64,000 bases of DNA from Streptomyces ferrugineus (GCF_015160855.1 NZ_CP063373.1:868001-932000); one strand, 5' to 3'. Shown: positions 37,218 to 46,229, numbered from the stretch's first letter. Program-made: numbers and translations. Notes: a model not told the origin generated them from the letters alone.

Positions 37218-38789
37218 GTGCGCAGCAGCCGAATAGCCTGTGTCCTGGCGGCCAGTGCCGTCGCCACCCTGGTACCCGCGCTCACGCCGGCCACGGCATC
37301 AGCGGCCGCGGATCCCCTGAACCAGTACCTGCGGCAGAAGCCGGCATGGCAGCGCTGCGACAGAGAGACGCCGGCGAACTTCCAGTGCGCCACCATCAAG
37401 GTGCCGCTCGACTACCGCCACCCCGGCGGCAAGAAGCTCGACCTCGCGATATCGAGGCTGAAGACGAGCACCGACGCGGAGCGCCGCGGCGTGCTGCTGC
37501 TCAACCCGGGCGGCCCCGGCGGTCCCGGCGTCGACATGCCGCAGTGGATGGCGAGCGAGCTGCCGAAGAGCGTGAAGGCCAAGTACGACCTCGTGGGCTT
37601 CGACCCGCGAGGCATCGGCCGGAGCTCGGGCGTCGGCTGCGGCATGACGGACGAGGAACAGCAGTGGCAACGGGAGTACAAGCCCGAGGCGTTCGCCAAG
37701 GACGTGAAGTGGGCGCGCACCGTCGCCGAGAAGTGCGCCGCCAGGCAGGGCGACAAGCTGCGCCACATCAGCACCCGCAACACCGCCCGGGACATGGACG
37801 TGATCCGGGCCGTGCTCGGCGAGAAGAAGATCTCCTACCTGGGGTACTCGTACGGCACCTACCTCGGCGCGGTCTACACGCAGATGTTCCCGAAGCGCTC
37901 CGACCGCTTCGTGCTGGACAGCGCCGTCGACCCGGCCCGGGTCTGGCGCGGCATGATCCAGATCTGGGCGGAGGGCACCGAGCCCGCCTTCACCAGGTGG
38001 ACCGAGTGGACCGCGAAGCGCCACTCCACCTACAAGCTGGGCAAGACTCCCGAGGCGGTCCGCAAGACCTTCTACGACCTGGTCGCCCAGGCCGACCGCA
38101 AGCCCATCGACCTCGACGGCGAACTGCTGACCGGAGGTGACATCCGCGCCGGCAGCCGTGCCTCGTTCTTCGACGTGCGCTACGCCGCCGAGTCGATCGT
38201 CGAGCTGAAGAAGGCCGCCGAGGGCAGGGCCCCGTCCCGTGAGCGGGAGAGCGGGACGCCCACGCCGGTTCCGCCGTCGTTCGGCCGGGCCGTGCCCGAG
38301 GACAACGGCACCGCCGCCTTCTGGACCGTCGTCTGTGCCGACACCCGCAACTGGCCGCGCGACCCCGAGCGGTACCGCAGCGACGCGATCCGGGACAAGG
38401 CCAGGTACCCGCTGTACGGCGACATCGCGTCCAACATCAAGCCGTGCGCCTTCTGGAAGAAGGGCAGCGAGCCCGCCACCAGGATCGACAACAAGGTCGG
38501 CGCGCTGATCCTGCAGAACGAGTGGGACTCCCAGACCCCGCTGGCCAGCGGCCAGGGCCTGCGCCGGGTCATGAAGGGCGCGAAGCTGGTCACCGTCCTC
38601 GGCGGCGTCGGACACGGCATCTACGGCACCAAGTCCTGCGCGGACAAGACGGCCACGGCCTACCTGACCACCGGAAAGCTGCCGACGAAGGACACGGCCT
38701 GCAAGACCCCGCCGGCGGCCCGCGAACGCGGCACCGACAGCCCGCTGCCGCTGCCGACGCCTCAGGGAATCCCGGGGCTGGCCGGCTAG
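37218..38789 (+). CDS. secreted alpha/beta hydrolase (S33 tripeptidyl aminopeptidase type)
   Basis: About 523 residues from GTG 37218 (ATG 37179 is also possible). A Sec signal peptide V-L-A-A-S-A-V-A-T-L-V-P-A-L-T-P-A-T-A-S-A precedes the mature part. H-G/N-P-G-G-P-G-G-P-G is the oxyanion loop; the nucleophile elbow is G-Y-S-Y-G-T (about 205-210); the C-terminal acid and His lie in L-Q-N-E-W-D-S-Q-T-P and G-V-G-H-G-I-Y. This layout is that of the Streptomyces tripeptidyl aminopeptidase/SlpD-SlpE group, which removes N-terminal peptides from secreted proteins. Monocistronic. Confidence 0.87.
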   Translation: MRSSRIACVLAASAVATLVPALTPATASAAADPLNQYLRQKPAWQRCDRETPANFQCATIKVPLDYRHPGGKKLDLAISRLKTSTDAERRGVLLLNPGGPGGPGVDMPQWMASELPKSVKAKYDLVGFDPRGIGRSSGVGCGMTDEEQQWQREYKPEAFAKDVKWARTVAEKCAARQGDKLRHISTRNTARDMDVIRAVLGEKKISYLGYSYGTYLGAVYTQMFPKRSDRFVLDSAVDPARVWRGMIQIWAEGTEPAFTRWTEWTAKRHSTYKLGKTPEAVRKTFYDLVAQADRKPIDLDGELLTGGDIRAGSRASFFDVRYAAESIVELKKAAEGRAPSRERESGTPTPVPPSFGRAVPEDNGTAAFWTVVCADTRNWPRDPERYRSDAIRDKARYPLYGDIASNIKPCAFWKKGSEPATRIDNKVGALILQNEWDSQTPLASGQGLRRVMKGAKLVTVLGGVGHGIYGTKSCADKTATAYLTTGKLPTKDTACKTPPAARERGTDSPLPLPTPQGIPGLAG

Positions 38790-39460
38790 GGCCACAGCAG
38801 TTGCTTCGCCCAGCCCTGCGTGCGCCCCTCCTCCTCCGTACGGCGGTAGACGAGCCGTACGTGGCGCCGGGCCGCGTCGCCCTGGAAGAACTCGACCGTG
38901 TCGGGGCGCAGGCGGTACAGGGTCCAGGACGGGACCGGGGCGTCCGGTTCGAGCTGGGCGCGTTCCCAGGCCGCCTGTGACTCCCGCGCCAACTCCTCCA
39001 GCGAGGAGAGGACTTCGCTCTGGCGGCCGGTCAGGGCCGCCGCCAGGGCGCCGGTGGAGCGGGCGTGCAGGTCGGCCTGGGATTCGGCGGACGGGGCCGC
39101 GGTGACCGGGCCGCGGACCCGTACCTGGCGGGCCTGGGCCGGCCAGTAGAAGCCGAGGGCCGCGTACGGGCGGGCGGCGAGCTGGCGGCCCTTGCCGCTG
39201 CCCGCGTGGGAGGCGAAGGACCAGCCGGAGGTGTCGGCGCCGTGCAGCATCACGGTCCGTACGTCCGGCAGGCCCTCCTCGTCCGCCGTGGCCAGGGACA
39301 TCGTGTGCGGCTCCACCTGCCCGGCCGCGACCGCCTGAGCGAACCAGGTGGTGAAGAGGGCCAGCGGGTCGGCGGGCGCGGCCGCCGGGTCGAAGGTGGG
39401 CAGGTCCGCCACGTCCCAGACCCGCAGCGACCTCAGCAACTCATGAAGATCCGTTCCCAT
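38786..39460 (-). CDS. pyridoxine/pyridoxamine 5'-phosphate oxidase-like (PdxH family)
   Basis: 224 residues. D-P-L-A-L-F-T-T-W-F, P-D-V-R-T-V-M-L (FMN-contacting R-x-V-L-L-type motif near 67-74), S-F-A-S-H-A-G-S-G-K-G-R-Q-L and L-G-F-Y-W match PdxH. The C-terminal W-x-L-Y-R-L-R-P-D segment has been retained. Makes pyridoxal phosphate in the salvage route. The last residues differ from canonical PdxH, so a related FMN-linked oxidase is possible. Its stop overlaps the peptidase end by 4 bases (convergent). Confidence 0.8.
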   Translation of the reverse strand: MGTDLHELLRSLRVWDVADLPTFDPAAAPADPLALFTTWFAQAVAAGQVEPHTMSLATADEEGLPDVRTVMLHGADTSGWSFASHAGSGKGRQLAARPYAALGFYWPAQARQVRVRGPVTAAPSAESQADLHARSTGALAAALTGRQSEVLSSLEELARESQAAWERAQLEPDAPVPSWTLYRLRPDTVEFFQGDAARRHVRLVYRRTEEEGRTQGWAKQLLWP

Positions 39461-39493
39461 GGCCCGATTGTCGCGTGCCTGCGGCTCCCGGAA

Positions 39494-39919
39494 TCACACC
39501 TGACCGAGGTCCGACGACACCCAGCGCTCGGGGCGCATGTGGATGACGACCTGCTCGCCGTGGTTCTTCCAGGCGAAGTCGACATAGCCGTCGACCTTCT
39601 CGGCCGGGAGGTAGCGGGCCGAGACCTCCCGGAGGTGGTCGAGCGTGGCGGGGGTGGTGCTGATGACCGGGCCCTCGACCGACGCGTAGCGGATCGTGGG
39701 GTCGAGGCGGTCGACCATCAGGGAGAACCGGCCCGCCTCCTGGATCAGCTGGTTCTTGCGGGAGTCCAGCCCGGTCAGGATCCATACGTCGCCGCCGGGC
39801 TCGTACTGGTACCAGATCGGCACGGTCAGCGGTGCGCGTCCCGCGCCCGCGTCGACCGCCAGGGCGGCGATATGGGGCTCGGCCAGGAACTGTTCACGCT
39901 CTTCGCGGCTCAGGGCCAT
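39494..39919 (-). CDS. pyridoxamine 5'-phosphate oxidase-fold protein (FMN/F420-binding)
   Basis: 141 residues from ATG 39919; longer frames upstream overlap the thiolase-like gene's 3' end. L-T-V-P-I-W-Y-Q-Y-E-P-G-G-D-V-W, then K-N-Q-L-I-Q-E-A-G-R-F-S-L-M-V-D, match the split-barrel flavin/F420-binding proteins often named PPOX-class or Rv-type F420 reductases in actinobacteria. Enzyme activity not predictable. Situated just downstream of the thiolase-like gene (30-base gap), but it may be a separate transcript. Confidence 0.75.
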   Translation of the reverse strand: MALSREEREQFLAEPHIAALAVDAGAGRAPLTVPIWYQYEPGGDVWILTGLDSRKNQLIQEAGRFSLMVDRLDPTIRYASVEGPVISTTPATLDHLREVSARYLPAEKVDGYVDFAWKNHGEQVVIHMRPERWVSSDLGQV

Positions 39920-39948
39920 TGCCTGCGTCCTCTCGATCGGTTCGTGTC

Positions 39949-41127
39949 TCAATCCCTCCCCAGTACCAACGTCCCCGACGAGCAGAACCATCCCCCGGTC
40001 CCCGACGCGACCCCGAGCCGCGGCGGCTCCCCGGTCCGCCCCCGCCGCCACACCTGACGTTCCCCGCCCTCACCCCGCAGCTGCCGCACCGCCTCCACCA
40101 GCAGAAACAGCCCCCGCATCCCGGGATGCTGGGCCGAGAGACCACCCCCGTCGGTGTTCACCGGCAGCTCCCCGCCCCGCACCAGCAGCCGCCCCTTCTC
40201 CACGAACGCCCCGCCCTCGCCCTTGCCGCAGAAGCCGAGGTCCTCCAGCGTCACCAGGGTCATGTAGGTGAACGCGTCGTAGAGCTCGGCGAAGTCGATC
40301 TCCTGCGGCCGCACCCCGGCCCGCTCGAAGGCGAGCCGCCCGCTCACCGCCGCCGGGCCCGTCGTGAAGTCGGGCCACTCGGACATCGCGGAGTGCGAGA
40401 CATGCTCCCCGGCGCCGAGGACCCACACGGGTGCCGTACGGCAGTCCCGTACGAACTCCTGCGCGGCCAGCAGCACCGCCGCCCCGCCGTCGGAGCGGAT
40501 GCAGCAGTGCAGCTTGGTGAAGGGGTCCGCGATCATCGGGCCCGACAGGACGTCGTCCACGGTGACCGGGTCACGGAACATCGCCTCCGGGTTCAGGGCC
40601 GCGTTCGCCCGCGCCTGGACGGCCACCTGTGCCAACTGCTCGATCGTCGTGCCGTGTTCGAGCATGTGCCGGCGGGCGGCCATGGCGTACTTGGCGATGA
40701 GCGTGTGGCCGTAGGGGACCTCGAACTGCAGCGGGCCACGGGAGCCGAAGGACAGGTTCTGGGTCCGGCGGCCCGCCTTGATGTCGGCGCGGGCCGTCGA
40801 GCCGTAGACCAGCAGCACCGCGTTCGCGTGACCGGCCGCTATCGCGTCCGCCGCGTGTGCCGCCATGACCTCCCAGGTGGAGCCGCCGACCGAGGTGGAG
40901 TCGACCCAGGTGGGGCGCAGGCCCAGGTATTCGGCCACCTCGACGGGGGCGAGGGTGCCGAGACCGGCGGAGGCGAAGCCGTCCACCACCTCGCGGCCCA
41001 GCCCCGCGTCGGCCAGTGCCCGGCGGGCCGCCTGGGCGTGCAGGGCGTACGGGGTGGCGTCGTCCACCCGACCGCAGTCGGACAGGGCCACGCCGACCAC
41101 GGCGACGTTCCGGCTTCCGGCAGTCAT
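39949..41127 (-). CDS. thiolase-like protein (SCP2/lipid-transfer type)
   Basis: 392 residues from ATG 41127, chosen for GGAGG 6 bases ahead. Thiolase fold: the usual nucleophile-Cys stretch is V-G-G-S-T-W-E-V-M-A-A-H (about 88), so the catalytic Cys is replaced; the C-terminal motifs G-F-C-G-K-G-E-G-G-A-F and N-T-D-G-G-G-L-S-A-Q-H-P-G-M-R-G are intact. Loss of the Cys is typical of SCP2-like aldolases such as Ltp2. With a DUF35 partner it would cleave a hydroxyacyl-CoA by retro-aldol reaction. Divergent from the acyl-CoA dehydrogenase at 41204 across a regulon dyad. Confidence 0.83.
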   Translation of the reverse strand: MTAGSRNVAVVGVALSDCGRVDDATPYALHAQAARRALADAGLGREVVDGFASAGLGTLAPVEVAEYLGLRPTWVDSTSVGGSTWEVMAAHAADAIAAGHANAVLLVYGSTARADIKAGRRTQNLSFGSRGPLQFEVPYGHTLIAKYAMAARRHMLEHGTTIEQLAQVAVQARANAALNPEAMFRDPVTVDDVLSGPMIADPFTKLHCCIRSDGGAAVLLAAQEFVRDCRTAPVWVLGAGEHVSHSAMSEWPDFTTGPAAVSGRLAFERAGVRPQEIDFAELYDAFTYMTLVTLEDLGFCGKGEGGAFVEKGRLLVRGGELPVNTDGGGLSAQHPGMRGLFLLVEAVRQLRGEGGERQVWRRGRTGEPPRLGVASGTGGWFCSSGTLVLGRD

Positions 41128-41171
41128 GAGAGGCCTCCAACCCCTGTGCATATCGTTCTCACCCTCCTAAT

Positions 41172-41186
41172 ATGACGACCCGTCAG
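41172..41186. promoter_or_regulatory. regulon palindrome between the thiolase-like and dehydrogenase genes
   Basis: ATGACGACCCGTCAG differs from the consensus in the first base only. TAATAT (41168-41173) overlaps its left end and could serve as a -10 box for the plus-strand gene; GGAGGGA follows as a ribosome site. Confidence 0.72.
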
Positions 41187-41203
41187 ATACGGAGGGAAGA
41201 GCC

Positions 41204-42391
41204 ATGGACGCCAGCTTCACTCCCGAACAGGACGAGATCCGCCGCACCCTCCGCGAGCTGCTCCACAGCCGCTGCGGCCCCCGTGAGCTGCGCGCGGCCG
41301 TCGAGGCCCCCACCGGACACGACCCCGCCCTGTGGAGCGCCCTCGCCGAACAGCTCGGCCTGCCCGGTCTCGCCCTGCCGGAGGCGTACGGCGGTGTCGG
41401 CTGCTCGGCGACCGAACTCGCCCTCGCCTGCGAGGAGACGGGACGGGCGCTGGCGCCCACCCCGCTGCTGGCCACCGCCGTCCTCGCCGCCCCGCTGATC
41501 GCCGCCCTCGGCACCGAGGCCCAGCGCGGCGCCCTGCTGCCCCGCCTCGCCTCCGGCACGCTCACCGCCACCCTCGCCGTCCCCGGCACCGCGCTGGCCG
41601 CCGCGCTCGCCCTCACCGGCGACAACGGCGGTCAGTGGGCCGGCGGCGGACGCGCCGGGGGCGTGCAGGCGCGGCGGGTGGCGGACGGCTGGCGGCTGTA
41701 CGGGCAGGTCGATCAGGTGCTGGACGGGCACAGCGCGGGGCTGCTGGTGGTCGCCGCGCACGCCGGGGGGTTCGCGCGGTCGCGGACGCTGCTGTTCCTG
41801 GTGGCGGGGGACGCCGCCGGGGTCGTACGGGTGCGGCAGACCGCGCTGGACGCGACCCGGCCGCAGGCGCGGGTCCAACTGCGCGACGTGGAGGCCGAGT
41901 TGCTGGGGGAGGAGGGCGCGGATGTGCTGGCTGCGCTCGCCGAGGCGGGGGACGCGGCCGCCGCCGTGCTCGCCTGCGAGGCCGTGGGAGCCGCCGACCG
42001 GGCGCTGGAGCGGACCGTGGAGTACGTGCGGCAGCGGGAGCAGTTCGGGCGGGCGATCGGGTCCTTCCAGGCGGTGAAGCACCGGCTGGCGGATGTGTAC
42101 GTGGGGGTGCAGGCGGCGCGGTCGGCCGCCTATTACGCGGCCTGGGCCACGGGCGGCCGGGTCGGCGGCCTCGCCCTCGCGCAGGCACTGGAGGCGCTGC
42201 GGACCGCGTCCGCCGAGGGGATCCAGCTGCACGGCGGCATCGGGTTCACCTGGGAACACGAGGCGCATCTGTACTTCAAGCGGGCCGCCGGTGACGAGCT
42301 GCTCTTCGGGCCGGTGCACCGGCTGCGGGCGCGGGCCGCCGACGCGGCCGGGCTCTTCGAGGCGACGGACGCGCGGGAGGTGGCGGTGTGA
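41204..42391 (+). CDS. acyl-CoA dehydrogenase family protein
   Basis: 395 residues. N-terminal helical domain, a reduced central region, and the C-terminal block R-E-Q-F-G-R-A-I-G-S-F-Q-A-V-K-H-R-L-A-D (about 275-294), with H-G-G-I-G-F-T-W-E-H-E near 347-357. The A-rich middle section (P-G-T-A-L-A-A-A-L-A-L, about 126-136) lacks the full canonical flavin loop, as in beta-type subunits of heteromeric enzymes. Start ATG 41204 has GGAGGGA 7 bases ahead. The stop overlaps the GTG of the next gene. Confidence 0.88.
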   Translation: MDASFTPEQDEIRRTLRELLHSRCGPRELRAAVEAPTGHDPALWSALAEQLGLPGLALPEAYGGVGCSATELALACEETGRALAPTPLLATAVLAAPLIAALGTEAQRGALLPRLASGTLTATLAVPGTALAAALALTGDNGGQWAGGGRAGGVQARRVADGWRLYGQVDQVLDGHSAGLLVVAAHAGGFARSRTLLFLVAGDAAGVVRVRQTALDATRPQARVQLRDVEAELLGEEGADVLAALAEAGDAAAAVLACEAVGAADRALERTVEYVRQREQFGRAIGSFQAVKHRLADVYVGVQAARSAAYYAAWATGGRVGGLALAQALEALRTASAEGIQLHGGIGFTWEHEAHLYFKRAAGDELLFGPVHRLRARAADAAGLFEATDAREVAV

Positions 42392-42873
42392 TCGAGGTGC
42401 CCATGGTCGTACGAGCCGTGCAGAAGGTGTCCTCGACGCGGGGCTTCGCCAAGGTCGCCCCGCATGTCATCCCGGTCCTCGACCGTGCCGTGCACCGGCT
42501 CACGCGCGGGAAGGTGCTGCTCAGCGCCCAGATGCTGCCCGGCGTGATCCTGACCTCCACCGGCGCCCGCAGTGGACTGCCGCGCCGTACGCCGCTGGCC
42601 TGCATGCCCGAGGAGGACGGCCGCTCCTGGATCCTGGTCGGCTCCAACTTCGGGCGCTTTGGCCATCCCGCCTGGACCCACAACCTCCTCGCCCATCCCG
42701 ACGCCGAGGTCAGCTGGAAGGGGCGGGACATCCCCGTCACGGCCCGGCTGCTGGAGGGGGAGGAACGGGCCGCCGTATGGAAGACGGCGCTGGCGTTCTG
42801 GCCGCCGTATGCCACGTATCAGGCCAGGGTGGAGCGCGAGATCCGGCTGTTCCGGATCGTGCGGCGGCGATGA
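42388..42873 (+). CDS. deazaflavin (F420)-dependent nitroreductase-family protein
   Basis: 161 residues; GTG overlaps the previous stop (GTGA). The DDN-like split barrel is read from L-T-S-T-G-A-R-S-G-L-P-R-R-T-P-L (about 52-67), W-I-L-V-G-S-N-F-G, H-P-A-W-T-H-N-L-L-A-H-P-D-A-E-V. Reduces a substrate with F420H2. Coupling to the acyl-CoA dehydrogenase suggests a role in the same pathway, for example reducing a ring double bond; that is inference. Confidence 0.85.
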   Translation: MIEVPMVVRAVQKVSSTRGFAKVAPHVIPVLDRAVHRLTRGKVLLSAQMLPGVILTSTGARSGLPRRTPLACMPEEDGRSWILVGSNFGRFGHPAWTHNLLAHPDAEVSWKGRDIPVTARLLEGEERAAVWKTALAFWPPYATYQARVEREIRLFRIVRRR

Positions 42874-43025
42874 GCTCCGGGTGTCCGCCGGGGGAGGAGT
42901 GCACCGGGACGAGCGGTGCCGTGCTCGGCGGCCGGGACGGCGGGGACGCCTCCCCCGACGGCGCGCTGCCTGGCCCTGCTGTGTACGACAGCCCCCGGGG
43001 GGCGCCCCCGTAAGGCGACCGGCCG

Positions 43026-43649
43026 CTACAGCGTCGCCAGGCGCTGTACCAGCAGGAACGCGCCGATTCCGAGCATCGCCGCCCCGGAGGTGCGGGTGAC
43101 CGCGCGGGCCGCCGCGGGGCGGGTGCCCAGGACCGCGCGGGCGCCGAGGCCCACCGCGAGGTAGACCGTGGCGCAGCACGCCATGTGGAGCAGGCCGAGC
43201 GCGGCGGTCTGGGCGGGGACCGGCAGATGGTCGCCCTTCGTCACCAGGAACTGCGGCAGCACCGACAGGTAGAGCAGCAGGCCCTTGGGGTTCAGGCCGC
43301 TGATCGTGGCGCCCCGGAGGAAGGCGCGGGCCGGGCTCGTGGCCACCGTCTCCTCCGCCGCCCCCGGCGTGCCCGGGCGGCGCAGCACGCTCCAGCCCAG
43401 CCAGACCAGGTATCCGGCGCCGGCGGCCGTCAGCGCGGTCAGCAGACCCGGCTCGCTCGCCACCAGCACCGCGAGACCGGCCACCGCCAGGACCGTGTGC
43501 AGCGCGTACCCGGTGACCAGGCCCGCCACCGCCGTCAGCGGCGTGCGGTCGCGCAGCCCGGCGGAGATCGCGTACGCCCAGTCGGCGCCCGGCACGCAGA
43601 CGAGCAGCAGGTCGATGGCGAGGAAGGAGAGGAGCAGTCCGGAGTCCAT
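43026..43649 (-). CDS. LysE-family amino-acid exporter
   Basis: 207 residues from ATG 43649 after in-frame upstream codons with no ribosome site. Six membrane helices; the N-terminal motif V-C-V-P-G-A-D-W-A-Y-A-I-S-A-G and the central G-L-N-P-K-G-L-L-L-Y-L match the LysE/RhtB family, which exports amino acids or similar small solutes. Divergent from the Lrp/AsnC gene at 43732, its probable regulator. Confidence 0.88.
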   Translation of the reverse strand: MDSGLLLSFLAIDLLLVCVPGADWAYAISAGLRDRTPLTAVAGLVTGYALHTVLAVAGLAVLVASEPGLLTALTAAGAGYLVWLGWSVLRRPGTPGAAEETVATSPARAFLRGATISGLNPKGLLLYLSVLPQFLVTKGDHLPVPAQTAALGLLHMACCATVYLAVGLGARAVLGTRPAAARAVTRTSGAAMLGIGAFLLVQRLATL

Positions 43650-43731
43650 ACCGGCGACATTAGGCGGGAATGGCTCGAAGGTGTTGTCGAAGTTTGCCCA
43701 TGATCGTGGTTTGTGGGGGAAGATCTGTCCC

Positions 43732-44184
43732 ATGGACGACGTGGACAGGAAGATTCTTGCCGAGCTCCAGCAGGACGGGCGGCTGACCGTGACCGAGCTG
43801 GCAGCTCGGGTGCGGCTGAGCGTCTCGCCGTGCCACCGGCGGCTGCGGGAACTGGAGCGGGCCGGGGCGATCAGCGGTTACCGGGCCGTCGTGGACCCGG
43901 GCGCGGTCGGGCTGACCTTCGAGGCGCTGGTCTTCGTCTCCATGCGGCAGGAGGACCGGGAGACGGTCGCCGAGTTCGAGAGCGCGCTGGCCGGGATCCC
44001 GCATGTGGTGGAGGCGCAACGGCTGTTCGGGGAGCCGGACTATCTGCTGCGGGTCGTCGCCGCCGACCTCGCCGCCTACCAGCGGCTGTACGACGACCGG
44101 CTGGCCACGCTGCCCGGGGTGCAGCGGCTGACCTCGACCCTGGTGATGAAGCACGTCGTACAGGACCGACCACTGCCCGCCTAG
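43732..44184 (+). CDS. Lrp/AsnC-family transcriptional regulator
   Basis: 150 residues. N-terminal winged helix-turn-helix (L-T-V-T-E-L-A-A-R-V-R-L-S-V-S-P-C-H-R-R-L-R-E-L-E-R-A-G, about 18-45) and the RAM ligand-binding domain (Y-R-A-V-V-D-P; V-F-V-S-M; V-E-A-Q-R-L-F-G-E-P-D-Y-L-L-R-V). ATG 43732. Divergent arrangement implies control of the exporter by an amino acid ligand. Confidence 0.88.
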   Translation: MDDVDRKILAELQQDGRLTVTELAARVRLSVSPCHRRLRELERAGAISGYRAVVDPGAVGLTFEALVFVSMRQEDRETVAEFESALAGIPHVVEAQRLFGEPDYLLRVVAADLAAYQRLYDDRLATLPGVQRLTSTLVMKHVVQDRPLPA

Positions 44185-44494
44185 CCGGGCCGGCCGGCGC
44201 CGATACGCCGCAAGCGCCGGGTGGCGGGCTCCGGGACACCACGCGGACGACCTGGACCGAGGACCTCGCCGCGCTCGCCCTCCGGAGCTGTCCTGGTTCT
44301 GCCCCCGGCTGGGCCACCGGCTGACGGCCACCGACGAGGCGCTGCCGTCGGCCGAGAACGTCGACCGGCCCTGCGAGGGCGGGCCGGCCCGCGGTCGGCG
44401 CCCGAAGCGGAAGCAGGCGGTGGTCCACTCGTGTGGATCACCGCCTGCCAGACAGGACTTGGGAGCCGTAAAGCCTACGGGCGGCCGCCCGGTG
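44185..44494. other. convergent intergenic region with one strong hairpin
   Basis: No gene is supported, apart from GC-rich open frames without coding bias. The strong hairpin at 44413-44448 is the only clear feature. Confidence 0.5.
44413..44448. terminator. bidirectional terminator
   Basis: GCAGGCGGTGGTCCAC (44413-44428) and GTGGATCACCGCCTGC (44433-44448) form a 16-bp stem with one G-U pair and a TCGT loop. It separates the convergent Lrp and TetR genes. Confidence 0.8.
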
Positions 44495-45142
44495 TTACTT
44501 CGTCGGCTTCTTGCCGGTCACGCCCAGGTGTACCAACAGCGCCAGATTCGGCTTGAGTTCGGCCTGTTTGACGCCCCACGTCTGGAAGCCCTTCTGGTGC
44601 GAGGCCACCGCCGCGAGCATCGCGACGATCGAGCCCGCGACCGCGGCCGGGTTGACGTCCTTGTCGACCCTGCCCTTGGCCTGTAGCTGACTGACCGCGT
44701 CCGCCAGGGAGTTGTTCACGGAGTTCAGGATCTTCATACGGAGCTTGTAGAACCGTTTGTCCCCCTCGGACGCGCCGAGATCGACGACCCTGAGGATCGC
44801 GTCGTTCTTGCGCCAGAACTCCAGGAAACCGTCGACGAGTTCCTGAGCCGTCTGCCAGCCGGCCTTGCCGACCCAGCTGCGGCCCTCGACGAGCTCGGTC
44901 AAGGAGGCGCCCTCGGCGGCCATTTGCTCGGCGATCTCCAGGACGGCGCCCTCGACGTCCGGGAAGTACTGGTAGAAGGTCGCGGGCGAAGTGCCCGCCT
45001 TCCGGGCGACATCGATGACTTTGACGTCCCGGTACGGGGAGGAGCTGAGCATCTCGCTGAGGCAGTCGAGCAGCTTCTGCCGGGTCGCCTGCCCACGCCG
45101 GCCGGCCACACGGCCGTCGACGGTACGCACTTGTCCTGTCAT
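44495..45142 (-). CDS. TetR-family transcriptional regulator
   Basis: 215 residues. N-terminal helix-turn-helix: Y-R-D-V-K-V-I-D-V-A-R-K-A-G-T-S-P-A-T-F-Y-Q-Y-F (about 37-60). The C-terminal domain (61-215) is helical with ligand-binding character. It is the only TetR gene in the window. A degenerate copy of the recurrent dyad, CTGTCATGCCGTCAG, overlaps its own start codon (45136-45150), so it is the leading candidate for the repressor of the scattered acyl-CoA genes. The ligand would then be an acyl-CoA or CoA-thioester; this is inference. Confidence 0.88.
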   Translation of the reverse strand: MTGQVRTVDGRVAGRRGQATRQKLLDCLSEMLSSSPYRDVKVIDVARKAGTSPATFYQYFPDVEGAVLEIAEQMAAEGASLTELVEGRSWVGKAGWQTAQELVDGFLEFWRKNDAILRVVDLGASEGDKRFYKLRMKILNSVNNSLADAVSQLQAKGRVDKDVNPAAVAGSIVAMLAAVASHQKGFQTWGVKQAELKPNLALLVHLGVTGKKPTK

Positions 45143-45150
45143 GCCGTCAG
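45136..45150. promoter_or_regulatory. degenerate regulon palindrome at the tetR start
   Basis: CTGTCATGCCGTCAG: the right half CCGTCAG is exact, the left half keeps CTG and C of CTGACG. It overlaps the tetR ATG (45142-45140), where binding would block its own expression. Confidence 0.5.
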
Positions 45151-45264
45151 CTTACCGAGGCGTGATCGAGGCGCGATTCGGCCGACTGCAAATGGGGTGC
45201 ACGAGGATCACGAGGCTGGTGTGCCTGGTCTGCGGGGTGCGCGGCAGGCCGCTACTTTTGCCGC

Positions 45265-46002
45265 ATGGCCGAAAACAGGGCATCCGCGAACGGAACGGGA
45301 TACACGGAGGGCGTCCCGTGCTGGGTCGACGCCCAGCTTCCCGACGTGGCGGCGGGCAAGCGCTTCTACGGTGAGCTCTTCGGGTGGGACTTCGAGGAGG
45401 CGTACGACTCCACCGTGTGGGCCCGTCTGGACGGCGACCGCGTCGCCGCGCTCGCCCGCAAGAAGGACGGGCGGCTGCCCACCGTGTGGACGGTGTACTT
45501 CGCCACCCCGGACGCCCGGGCGCTGGGGGAGCGGATCCGCGCGGCGGGCGGGCAGGTGGTCGTCCCGCCCGTGCGGATGGGGGCGGACCTCGGCGCCGCC
45601 GCGCTGGTCACCGACCCCGAGGGCGCCGTCTTCGCGCTCTGGGAGGCGGGCAGCCACCGGGGCTTCGGCCGACGGTACGAGCCCGGCACCTTCGCCTGGG
45701 TGCAGCTCTACGCCCGGGACACCGACGCCGCCAACGCCTTCTACGGCGAGCTCTTCGCCGACGCCCTGTTCGGACCGGACGCCAAGCCCGACTTCGGCCG
45801 GGCGGCCGTCTCCGAGGTCTTCTCGGAGATGATGCCGCCCCATTTCCTGGTTCACTTCCGGGTGGCGTCCTGCGAGGAGACCCTCGGCACGGTGAACCGG
45901 CTCGGCGGGCGGGTGCAGGTGCCGCCCTTCGAAACGTCGTACGGCACGGTCGCCGTCGTCACCGACGACCAGGGGGCGTCGTTCGCGGTCCTGGAACGCT
46001 GA
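45265..46002 (+). CDS. VOC-family protein (two glyoxalase-fold modules)
   Basis: 245 residues. Two related VOC modules: G-x-P-C-W-V-D-A-Q-L-P-D-V-A-A-G-K-R-F-Y-G-E-L-F-G-W-D (about 11-38) and F-A-W-V-Q-L-Y-A-R-D-T-D-A-A-N-A-F-Y-G-E-L-F (about 141-162). Similar two-module proteins include the mycobacterial 27-30 kDa CFP30B type. Metal-binding His/Glu positions are not all clear, so a catalytic role is not certain. Confidence 0.82.
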   Translation: MAENRASANGTGYTEGVPCWVDAQLPDVAAGKRFYGELFGWDFEEAYDSTVWARLDGDRVAALARKKDGRLPTVWTVYFATPDARALGERIRAAGGQVVVPPVRMGADLGAAALVTDPEGAVFALWEAGSHRGFGRRYEPGTFAWVQLYARDTDAANAFYGELFADALFGPDAKPDFGRAAVSEVFSEMMPPHFLVHFRVASCEETLGTVNRLGGRVQVPPFETSYGTVAVVTDDQGASFAVLER

Positions 46003-46229
46003 CCGCGTGCTTCCGCCTCCGGCGTCCCACTATGCGAACCGGCGCTTTCCGCGGCCGCCGGAGTGTGGTTTTGTCCCAAGACACCCCGTTCCGCCCTCGG
46101 GTTCGCAACCACGCCCTCGGACAGGAAGAATCGGGGTGCGTGCCGCCAAGGCGGTGCGGTGGTGAGACGCTGCACGGGGTCGCGTACATATGTGGGTGAC
46201 GGGGCCCGTACGGGGAGGTGGCAGGCAGA

